Part shown: piece after piece, positions 1-9,061 of the stretch
Numbering within the stretch: position 1 is the first letter of the stretch
Layout of the letters: each line of letters begins with the position of its first letter
Assembly (NCBI GenBank): GCA_963682175.1
Contig: OY821777.1
Location: 3,551,501-3,615,500, forward strand
Length of the DNA: 64,000 nucleotides
Direction: 5' to 3'
Source of the DNA: Triglochin maritima
Taxonomy: Eukaryota > Streptophyta > Magnoliopsida > Alismatales > Juncaginaceae
Translations under genes and position numbers: made by a program
Notes under the pieces: model-generated
What the model was told of the DNA's origin: nothing
The model's database searches: none
Seen by the model: only the letters and a program-made list of their open reading frames with translations

Positions 1-50
1 TACTTATTCCGGACAGACGGAACACTTATTCCGGACAAACGAACTACTTA
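1..50. repeat. Edge of a TGTCCGGAATAAGT tandem array
   Basis: Two to three monomers in the ACTTATTCCGGACA orientation, opposite to the arrays inside and downstream of the transposase gene. The array presumably continues outside the window. Confidence 0.8.
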
Positions 51-247
51 CTCCTGATTTTTTGTTGCTGTTGTTTTATTTTCCCGATGCGTCCACCATC
101 GCATTTAATGCTTTTCAAATCAGCACGTCCTCCGTCTTCTTTCTTATTGTTTGGCGCGTCACGGAGATACAAATATGAGTGTCTAGGTTATTCCGATCCT
201 ACGAACCATTCCTTCTTCTCTCCTTCCTCCATTTTTGTTGTACTGTA

Positions 248-2916
248 ATGGCACTCGTAAATGTGTCCTCACAGCCGGCTCCTGCCTCCAACGTCCCTCA
301 AGTGATGATGAATTTTCCTTCCTTCGAAGAAGCCAAAGCATTTTACGTTTCATACGCCGATTCCTGTGGTTTTGGTGTGAAGATAAGGCAATCTCATTAC
401 GATCGTGGTGTTGTTATACGGGCCACTCTTACTTGCTCAAAGGAAGGTAATGCTCCCGGAAACCAAGGTGAAGGTAGACCGAAACATAGGTTATCCGGTA
501 GGGTCGAATGCACTGCGCGGATTAGGGTCTCCGGTAATCCATCCAGAGGCTACGTAATTAACTACGTAGATCTCGAACATAATCACGCCATGCTGTCGGA
601 AGACCAGATGCGCTTCCTCCGTCAAAAACGATCCGTCCCGGAGTCCGCCAGAGCACGCATTTCGTGCAATGATGCTGCCGGTATATCTGCCGCCAAGACC
701 ATGCAATCTTTTGTGGTCGAAGCTGGAGGTCACGATAAATTGTCTTTCAACGAGCGGGACCTAAGGTTATTTATTCTCCACTTAACCTGGTTGAAGTTAC
801 GCATTTAGCTTTGTCATAAAAATTATGTTTCGCAGGAATGTTGTGAACGAGGTTAGAAACCTCAAAATGGGACCAGGAGATGCGCAAGCTATCCAAGATT
901 ATTTCATCAGGATGCAGAAGAATGATTCCCGCTTCTTTTACGTAATGGATATGGACGACGAAGGCAGACTACGAAATGTGTTCTGGGCCGACAGTCGGTC
1001 TCGAGCTGCTTACTCTTACTTTGGAGATGCAATATGTTTCGACACAACATACATAACAAACAAGTATGACATGCCTTTTGCCCCATTTGTGGGGGTAAAT
1101 CACCACTACCAGTCCGTCCTACTCGGTTGCGCACTCCTCTCTTCCGAGACGACACAAAATTACATTTGGTTGTTCCAAACATGGTTGACGTGCATGAACG
1201 GTACGTGTTTTATTTTGTCCGGCTTTGTCCATTTTACGTTGTGTGCCTGTCCGGTTACTCCCTTACGTCTGTCCGTTTTACGTATTTTGCTCGTCCGGTT
1301 TATCCCTTACGTCTGTCCTGTTTACGTCTTTTGCTCGTCCTGTTTACCCCTTACGTCTGTCCGGTTTACGTATTTTGCTCGTCCGTTTTATCCCTTACGT
1401 CTGTCCGGTTTACGTATTTTGCTCGTCCGGTTTATCCCTTACGTAAGTCCGGTTTACGTTTTTTGCGCGTCCGGTTTATCCCTTACGTCTGTCCGGTTTA
1501 CCCCTACGCCTGTCCGGTTTACGTCTTTTGCTCGTCCGGTTTATCCTTTACGTCTGTCCGGTTAACGTCTTTTGCTCGTCCGGTTTACCCTTGACGTCTG
1601 TCCGGTTTACGTTATTTCTGTCCGGATTAACATATGTTTTTATCTTGATCGCTTTGTGTGCAGATACAAGCCCCCCGGCGATCATAACAGACCAATGTGG
1701 CGCCATAGCTTCGGCTGTGAGGACTGTGTTCCCTGAAGCGCGGCACAGATTTTGTATATGGCACATAATGAATAAGGCCCCTGTGAAGCTGCCCAAGAAG
1801 TACCGGGAGCATACGTTGTTTGACCTCAACAACTGTGTATTCGATTCCAAGACTCCGGCAGAATTCGAGCGGAATTGGCAGGGATTTCTAGATGATTTCG
1901 AGTTGCACGACAATAATTGGCTCCGATCCATTTATGCAATTCGAGAGCACTGGGTACCTGCATTTTCGAGGGATTGTTTTTCCGCCGGAATGGCATCAAC
2001 CCAGAGAAGTGAGGGTATGAACGCCTTCTTCGATAAGTACCTCACATCAAGGACGACACTTAAGCAGTTCGTTCAACAATACGAACTCGCACTACGCCAC
2101 AAGTATGAGAAGGAAGCTCAGTCTGATTTCGATTGTCAGCATAAGGCTCCGCAATTGATTTCGAAATATCCATTCGAGAGGCAATTGAGCGAGTTGTATA
2201 CGGTGGGTGTCTTCAAGAAGGTGCAGTTAGAAATTGGGAAGATGATGTACTGCGACATCAAGGATGAGTTCAACGAGGACGACACATTGCACTTCAACGT
2301 GACCGAACATGTATTGACACATATCCTCCCATTGTCGAAACGGTTCACAGTGCAAATTAGAGATGAGAAGTGGGTATGCGATTGCAGAATGTTTGATCAC
2401 GTCGGTATCCTATGTTGTCACGTTTATGTTGTTATTGCCCGAATACGTCCAAACGCGTTGCTCCCCGAGTTTTACATCGTCCACCGATGGAGGAAGGATA
2501 TCCGAAGGAGCTATGGAGTCAAGTTTCCTCTTCAAAGCGGCATAACGGGGAACGATGCGCTTCGTCGCCACGACGACATAATGGGTCGTGCGCTTTGGAT
2601 CGCCGAGGCCGCTTTCGACTCAAACGACAGATATCTTCAGGCGGTAGAGGCACTTGAGTTGCTTAAGGAACGTATGCAACGACCTGATCCTGTGTTCGCT
2701 GGTACATCCGTTCTCAATCCGGATAAGACAATACGGAAAGGCAGACCGCCGAGCAAACGACGGATTTCTTTGTCTGAGAAAATAATTAAAAGTAACGTTA
2801 AGAAAATCAACAGGAAGAAGGCTCTACCCCCGTTACACCCTGCAGCACCCAAACCGGGGGATCACGATTTCGATGACTGGGACATGAATTTGCATTACGA
2901 GGGAGTTCCTCCTTGA
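248..2916 (+). CDS. FAR1/FHY3-type MULE transposase (element 1), apparently intact
   Basis: Three exons, 248-765, 836-1200 and 1664-2916, join in frame to 711 residues. The N terminus holds a FAR1 DNA-binding domain (about residues 23-125) with zinc-binding candidates C63, C88, H111 and H113. The MULE transposase core shows acidic residues D242 (CFDTTY), D304 (IITDQ) and E411 (RSEGMN), plus the family C-x2-H motif (CIWH, 325-328). A SWIM zinc finger lies at 533-547 (CDC then CCH). A basic stretch (KGRPPSKRR) near the C terminus could serve nuclear import. By family it would bind element ends and catalyse cut-and-paste transposition in the nucleus. I chose the ATG at 248 because the frame further upstream has no ATG; a four-codon upstream ORF begins at 175. 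The second intron is entirely tandem repeat. No stop or frameshift was seen. Confidence 0.88.
1201..1663. repeat. Tandem repeat filling transposase intron 2 (44-bp dimers of 22-bp monomers)
   Basis: From about 1210 to 1630 the intron is a run of 22-bp monomers with core TGTCCGGTTTACGT alternating with a variant containing CGTCCGGTTTATCCC, giving a 44-bp dimer (CGTATTTTGCTCGTCC recurs at 1367 and 1411). Only the donor end and about 40 bp before the acceptor are non-repeat. The monomer is in sense orientation relative to the transposase. Confidence 0.9.
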
Positions 2917-2949
2917 TTATTGTATTTGTCCTTGGTTGGAATTATTCCT

Positions 2950-3055
2950 ATGTAATTTTGTTGAAAGTCATTGTAATTTTGTTGAATGTCATTGTATGTA
3001 ATTTTGTTGAAAGTCATTGTATGTAATTTTGTTGAAAGTCATTGTATTATTGCAT
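2950..3055. repeat. Short tandem repeat of about 25 bp, 3-4 copies
   Basis: The phrase GTTGAAAGTCATTGTA recurs with intervening TGTAATTTT just after the transposase stop. Probably part of its 3' untranslated region. Confidence 0.75.
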
Positions 3056-3138
3056 AAGATTCAACCCTTTCTTTGCTTGATCGTTTGTGAATTAATTTCT
3101 CATGGCGACAAATATATTAAGTAATTTTGTACCGTTGT

Positions 3139-4610
3139 ATGTCTGTCCGGATTAAGTTAACAGTATGTCCGGATTAAGTTAACAGTATGTCCGGATTACG
3201 TAACATCAAAGTCCGGATTAAGTGACCAGTATGTCCGGAATACGTAATTAGGCAGTCCGGATTACATTGTTTGTCTGTCCGGATTACGTTAATTTCTGTC
3301 CGGAATAAGTTACCAGTATGTCCGGATTACGTTACCAATATGTCCGGATTACGTTACATCAATGTCCCGAAACGGAACAAAAAGTTTGTCCGGAATAAGT
3401 GTATTTGCTGTCCGGAATAAGTGTATTTGTTGTCCGGAATAAGCGTATTTGTTGTCGGGAATAAATGTATTTGTTGTCCGGTTTAAGAATAAAGTGTGTC
3501 TGGAATAAGTGTTTTTGCTGTCCGGAATAAGTGTATTTGCTGTCCGGAATAAGAATAAAGTATGTCCCGAAACGGAACAAAAAGTGTGTCCGGAATAAGT
3601 GTATTTGCTGTCCGGAATAAGTGTATTTGTTGTCCGGAATAAGCGTATTTGTTGTCCGGAATAAATGTATTTGTTGTCCGGTTTAAGAATAAAGTGTGTC
3701 CGGAATAAGTGTATTTGCTGTCCGGAATAAGTGTACTTGCTGTCCGGAATAAGTGTATTTGCTGTCCGGAATAAGAATAAAGTGTGTCCCGAAACGGAAC
3801 AAAAAGTTTGACCGGAATAAGTGTATTTGCTGTCCGGAATAAGTGTATTTGTTGTCCGGAATAAGCGTATTTGTTGTCCGGAATAAATGTATTTGTTGTC
3901 CGGTTTAAGAATAAAGTGTGTCCGGAATAAGTGTATTTGTTGTCCGGAATAAGTGTACTTGCTGTCCGGAATAAGTGTATTTGCTGTCCGGAATAAGAAT
4001 AAAGTGTGTCCCGAAACGGAACAAAAAGTTTGTCCGGAATAAGTGTATTTGCTGTCCGGAATAAGTGTATTTGTTGTCCGGAATAAGCGTATTTGTTGTC
4101 CGGAATAAATGTATTTGTTGTCCGGTTTAAGAATAAAGTGTGTCCGGAATAAGTGTATTTGCTGTCCGGAATAAGTGTACTTGCTGTCCCGAATAAGTGT
4201 ATTTGCTGTCCGGAATAAGAATAAAGTGTGTCCCGAAACGGAACAAAAAGTTTGTCCGGAATAAGTGTATTTGCTGCCCAGAATAAGTGTATTTTTTGTC
4301 CGGAATAAGTGTATTTGCTGTCCGGAATAAGTGTATTTGTTGTCCGGAATATGTGTATTTGTTGTCCGGAATATGTGTATTTGTTGTTCGGAATAAGTGT
4401 ATTTGCTGTCCGGAATAAGTGTATTTGTTTTTCGGAGTAAGTGTATTTGTTGTCCGGTTTAAGAATAAATTTTGTCCAGAAACGGAACATTAAGTTTTTC
4501 CGGAATAAGTGTATTTGCTGTCCGGAATAAGTGTATTTGTTGTCCGGAATTAGTGTATTTGCTGTCCGGAATAGGTGTATTTGTTGTCCGGTTTAAGAGT
4601 ATTGATTATT
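3139..4610. repeat. 22-bp satellite-like array with 222-bp higher-order repeat
   Basis: The spacer between the convergent genes is almost wholly 22-bp monomers. 3139-3362 uses TGTCCGGATTA(A/C)GT variants; from 3363 the monomer is TGTCCGGAATAAGT followed by an 8-bp tail. A marker monomer containing CCCGAAACGGAAC begins at 3363, 3563, 3785, 4007, 4229 and (as a variant) 4473. The intervals are 200, 222, 222, 222 and 244 bp: three exact 222-bp periods flanked by periods one monomer shorter and longer. Each 222-bp unit is one 24-bp and nine 22-bp monomers. The long minus-strand open frame across it is a by-product of three monomers making 66 bp. Confidence 0.92.
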
Positions 4611-4745
4611 TATACATGTCCTTGTATTGATAATTTAACCCAACACCAAATGTCATTGTATTGATAAATCATTCAAATAGTCTATGTAATTTTAACATGT
4701 ATACATGTATAACTTTGTAAAAAAAATTAAAACATCCAGAGTCGT

Positions 4746-7700
4746 TTATTGTTGATCGCACATCCCAGAGTCTTCGAGTAAGAAATTGGCCAAATCGCCT
4801 CTAAAACGGTGAATAACCTTGCTCTGCTTCGGCTGAGTCGGATCAGCATTCTCCATCAAACGCTTGATCCAGTACAAAACGTATGGCCCGCAGTCGTTAC
4901 TCCCCGCTAGCTGTCGTTGGCTACCCTTCCTGTCAACTCTCAGTGGCCATTCGACCGCCAAAAACCCTCGCCAGAATCCCGCTATCTTAGACGCGGTGCA
5001 TTCATGAGTTCCGACTAAAAGGTTAGGATTTTCACCTCTTTTAAGCGTGCGGGAGAGGCTGTTGTACTGAATGAACTCCGATCGAGGTCCGTGGGCAACG
5101 AACAGAGTCCAGTGGCCGGACAAACAGCATGGCTGTGCGATGACGACTTCCTCCACATTAAGTCCTTCCATTTTTGGGAGTAAATAATCTCTCTTTATAT
5201 CTTCTCCCTGTCCCTCCACAATCATTTCCGATTCGAAGGATGATAAGCAGACCACCTTTTGTTGCCCTCCTCTTCTGACGAGTACCTCAATTAGGCCGTC
5301 AAGCGTTTCGTTGGTGATTTCTGTGCCTCGCGAAATTATTTCCTTGAGATCACCCCTGCTGATAATGCTGAGAACCCCCCTCCAGATAATATCTTTTGCT
5401 TCTCGCTCGGGGGCCGTTGCATTCAATAAACGATGTACCTCATCATTGGTCAGCGTTCTCAAGGCGGTATCATCCACATCTGGCCTCGTGGACGAAACAA
5501 GGGCGGCCAGTTCATCTTTCGCTTTTTCTTCACTGGCTTCTTCGGGCCCTTTTGTTTTTGTGGTGGCTTCTTCGGCCTCCTTTATTTGTTCTTGTTTTTC
5601 TGCGGCAATCTTCTGTGCCTCATCTTGGCCAGATTTGCTTTGCGCTTCGTGTATGTGTTCTGTGCGCAAGCGTGGTTTAAAGGTCCGCATTTTTTTGGGG
5701 TGCAAAAGCGGAAGCGCAACCCCAGCCTTCCTCTTTCTTTCCTCCTGTCTCCTCATAACTTCCTCCTTTTCTTCCTCCTCCTCCCTCTTATTTCTCTCTT
5801 CCTCCTCCCTCTTTTCCCTCTCTTCCCTCTCCTCCTCCTCCCTCTTATTTCTCTCTTCCTCCTCCCTCTTTTCCCTCTCTTCCCTCTCCACCGCCTCCCT
5901 CTTATTTCTCTCTTCCTCCTCCCTCTTTTCCCTCTCTTCCCTCTCCACCGCCTCCCTCTTATTTCTCTCTTCCTCCTCCGCCTCCCTCTTATTTCTCTCT
6001 TCCTCCTCCCTCTCTTCCCTCTCTTCCCTCTCCTCCGCCTCCCTCTTATTTCTCTCTTCCTCCTCCCTCTTTTCCCTCTCTTCCTCCTCCCCACGGACTC
6101 TCAGCTCACGACACTCTTCTTGAGAGATCCGCAGTTCTTCCTCCAGGTTGTTAATTTTAACGGTCGCCTCCCTAAGTGCTGCTTCGGCTCGCAGCCATTT
6201 CGTCTTCACCTCACTAAGTTCCAACTCTTGTAGCAGTGGGTCACATGGAATGCTGCATTCACTGAGTTGTATCCTTGGTAGAGTGGATGTTGAAGGTGTT
6301 TCCTTCGAGGCGACCGTTGCTTCTGCAGGAGTTGAAGGTGTTTCCTTCGCTGCGGGAGTTGCTGCTGCAGGAGGAAATTGATCCTCTGACAACAGTGAAT
6401 GCTCCCGTGCACTGAGTTTTGGGGTGCCCTTCAACTCAAATTGGCCCGAGTATATCCGGGACAAGTTGATGCCTCGATCTTCCCATTTTCTAAGGATTTG
6501 GCGTCTGCTAAACATTTCGGTCCAACACTTGAACCGTGGAAATGCTGACCGGGGATCCCCCAATTTGAACTTCTCGCAAAGCCACACCTGAAAACAGGAA
6601 TAAGTTAAAAAACAGAAACATAACATCCCCAGGACAGTCTCATAACGTTAATCACTAATTCCGGACAGACACAACTCTTATTCCGGACAGACACAACTCT
6701 TATTCCGGACAGACACAACTCTTATTCCGGACAGACAAAGACGTATTCCGGACATACAAATTACTTATTCCGGACAGACACAAGACGTATTCCGGACACA
6801 TACAGGACTATTCCGGACTGGCAACACACTTATTCCGGACAGGCAACACACTTATTCCGGACAGAGACAACACTATTGAGGACAGACACAAAACTTATCC
6901 CGGACAGACACAAGACTTATTCCGGACAGAGACAACACTATTCAGGACAGACACAAGACTTATCCCGGACAGACACAAGACGTATTCCGGACAGACAAGA
7001 CAATCATTCCAGACACATACAGGACTATTCCGGACAGGCAACACACTTATTCCGGACATAAACCAACACTACTCCGGACTGACACAACACTCATTCCGGA
7101 CTACCACAAGACACTTATTCCGGAAAACCTCAAGACACTTTTTCCGGACAGAGACAACACTATTCAGGACAGACAGAAGACGTATTCCGGACAGACACAA
7201 GACGTATTCCGGACAAGCAAGACAGTCATTTCGGACACATACAGGACTATTCCGGACAGGCAACACACTTATTCCGGACATAAACCGACACTATTCCGGA
7301 CTGACACAACACTCATTCCGGACCAAGATGCTTACTTGTAATACGGCAACGCAACCAGACACGTAGCCCTGCTTCATAGAGAAGTTCGCTGACGATCTCC
7401 TCCTCGAGAGGTCCCGTTGGGCTTCCTCCAGGCCTTCAACCAAGAAAGTGTGAACCGCATTTGCCCACGCATATCTCTTGAGGCGCTTGAGGTTCTTAAG
7501 GTGTTTCGTGTACCACGCTTTAGTTCGCAGTGATCCATCGAAGAACAAAAAATGATTGAAAATCATAGAAATAAGGAGTCGGACGTGCTCCTCCTCCTCG
7601 CCCATCTTGCTCGTGGCGGTAAGATGACCCAGTAGCTGGGTGTTGTCGAGGTTAACCCCGTCACGTTTCGCTACGTACATGGCATCCATATCCACTCTCT

Positions 7701-8104
7701 GCCCATGTACTCTTAGTCCAAGTAGAAGGGCGACGTCTTCTACCGTAAATGGGACCACCCCAGTGGCTATTCTCAGACCGACTTCATTGGCGTCGAAGTG
7801 TTCGACGAACCAACCCAGTATCTCGTTGTCAGTTGTGACGTGAGGAAAGCTGAGGAAGTGACCGAAAGGCGTCCGTTGGAAGACATTTTTCTCCTCCTCC
7901 TTCATCCGGTCGAACTGCTTGTGAAGGGCCGCGAAACCGCACTTGGTTTCGCGGAAGTAGTACGTGCTTCCCTTAAACCACACAAAAAAATTGTTAGAGG
8001 CCAATAATGAACCTTAAAATGAACCAGAAAGAACATGGTTGACAAAACACCTGCGCGGCTACAATTTCAGGAGCAATGGAGGTTTCAGGTAGAGAAGGAT
8101 CCAT
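4746..8104 (-). CDS. Ulp1-type (C48) cysteine protease with plant-mobile-domain-like N terminus, MULE 1
   Basis: Minus strand, three exons: 8104-8051, 7971-7336 and 6587-4746, all joining in phase 0 to 843 residues. Residues 19-230 resemble the plant mobile domain/DUF1985-like region seen in other MULE Ulp1 proteins (FTVEDVALLLGLRV). Residues roughly 355-515 are strongly charged coiled coil, including a repeated KREEEERN tract. The C-terminal domain is a Ulp1 peptidase: H722 (SGHWTLF), N739 (QYNS, where classical Ulp1 has Asp) and C796 (NDCGPYVL), with Q upstream of the Cys. By family it would cleave SUMO-like or related conjugates; its role in transposition is not known. The second intron (7335-6588) is mostly TGTCCGGAATAAG repeats. 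A TATA-like site (TTATATAC on the minus strand) lies near 8450. Frames are open throughout, so the gene may be functional. Confidence 0.82.
5755..6105. repeat. Coding minisatellite in the Ulp1 coiled coil
   Basis: Minus-strand codons repeat blocks such as EEREKREEEERNKRE about seven times, with period 48-60 bp; every step is a multiple of three, so the frame is kept. Copy number probably varies between element copies. Confidence 0.88.
6655..7325. repeat. TGTCCGGAATAAG array inside the Ulp1 intron, 222-bp period
   Basis: Monomers of about 20-23 bp read CTTATTCCGGACA on the plus strand, hence TGTCCGGAATAAG in sense to the Ulp1 gene. A longer pattern beginning GAGACAACACTATTCAGGAC starts at 6929 and again at 7151, 222 bp apart, the same higher-order period as in the 3363-4473 array. 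Confidence 0.88.
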
Positions 8105-8249
8105 TTTCGCCTTGTCTTGGTTTTCGTTACTGGAATGGAAAGGTTTTGGAGCAATGAAGGTTTTGGATGAGCGTATGGAAAGGAACTCCGGGTGAAATGG
8201 GGAAAGTTACTCGAATGCTGTACCGCCGCTACTGATGTACGTGAAGTCG

Positions 8250-8355
8250 AACCGTCTAATCGTGATTTAGGGAAATGAACCGTCGCACGGAAATGAACCG
8301 TCGCACCCAACAAATCGTGATTTAGGGAAATGAACCGTCGCACCCAACAATTCGT
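8250..8355. repeat. Direct repeats upstream of the Ulp1 start
   Basis: The phrase GGAAATGAACCGTCGCAC occurs three times (near 8273, 8289, 8327) and TCGTGATTTAGGGAAATGAA twice, in the region expected to hold the Ulp1 promoter or 5' UTR. Slightly further out, ACGGACG and CGTCCGT make a short inverted repeat at 8434-8451. Confidence 0.75.
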
Positions 8356-8499
8356 ATACATTTCCCCGCGCAGAGGTTTTGGTTGACTGGACGCACACCT
8401 GGCAGCTGACGTGTTATTCCACGTAGGACGCGTCACGGACGCTCGCGTCCGTATATAACTACTCATTGAGATAATATTGTCGTTGACGTATGAAGACCT

Positions 8500-9061
8500 T
8501 CATTTTCACTTTTTTGTTCCACATTCCACAACCACAGGTTAACAACCCACCAAACCAAGGGTGTAGTGCAATGATGTAAAAAAAAAAAAAATATATACAC
8601 CTTCGTATCTACTGTTTGGACACCTCTGAATGAAATTGCTCCCCGACTACTCATCGTCGGATGAATTGAAAAAAACTGGTCACCTCGGCGGTCTTAGGCT
8701 TGAGGTTGTTATAACTAAGCAAATCTATTTATCTTATGATATTGTAGTAACTAAGTATATCACAACGACTGCATAATTAAAGTGCGTAGCATGTTGATAG
8801 TCTTCTGTATTTAAGTGGGACCGTGATCTTTGTTGCTTCATCGATTTTATTTAAGGAAAGCACATTTTATTGAAAAAAAGAAAAGAAAAGAAAAGAAGAT
8901 TCAGGATAATGGGAAAAATAAAAAATAAAAAAATTAATCTAGCGGATCACAAGTCAACCACAGCACCAGAATCCCACTCCTCCCACAGTCCCACTCCACT
9001 CCTCTACAAAACCCCTAACCTCTACCGGCAGACCACCACACCGCCCAAACCCACACCTCCG
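8500..9061. other. Spacer before the SCAI-like gene
   Basis: AT-rich with a homopolymer A run at 8578-8590. An in-frame extension of the next gene to 8870 is low-complexity Lys/Arg and is probably 5' UTR. No further feature seen. Confidence 0.5.

Larger units (their letters stand above)
1..8500. mobile_element. MULE 1: FAR1-type transposase plus convergent Ulp1 protease (boundaries approximate)
   Basis: A FAR1-type MULE transposase gene (+, 248-2916) converges on a Ulp1-type protease gene (-, 4746-8104), the opposed two-gene plan known from MuDR and from Ulp1-carrying MULEs (Kaonashi, CUMULE). Both genes read open from start to stop after splicing. Repeats with the core TGTCCGGAATAAGT lie before the transposase, in its second intron, between the genes and in the Ulp1 intron. 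I found no terminal inverted repeats: the left end is probably outside the window and the right end probably lies near 8400-8700. The 11-mer CGCGTCACGGA occurs at both gene fronts (155-165 and 8429-8439). Confidence 0.75.

Noticed and set aside
825..1594. Open frames running from transposase exon 2 into the intron array
   Set aside because: They continue only as repeat-derived Cys/Phe/Pro-rich peptide; splicing 1200 to 1664 restores the conserved transposase.
3359..4490. Long minus-strand open frame (335 codons) across the 22-bp array
   Set aside because: Three 22-bp monomers make 66 bp, so a stop-free frame persists by repetition; the peptide is only the repeat read as codons.
5311..6233. 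Long plus-strand open frames opposite the Ulp1 coiled coil
   Set aside because: They are the complement of the GAG/AAG-rich minus-strand coding repeat and yield Ser/Leu low complexity; the minus frame has clear family motifs.
1..7325. CRISPR-like look of regularly repeated motifs
   Set aside because: The repeats are contiguous tandem monomers without unique spacers, in a plant genome.
8059..8466. Minus-strand frame of 135 codons upstream of the Ulp1 gene
   Set aside because: The conserved protein is reached from the ATG at 8104 with splicing at 8051/7971 in another frame; this frame has no family features and includes direct repeats.
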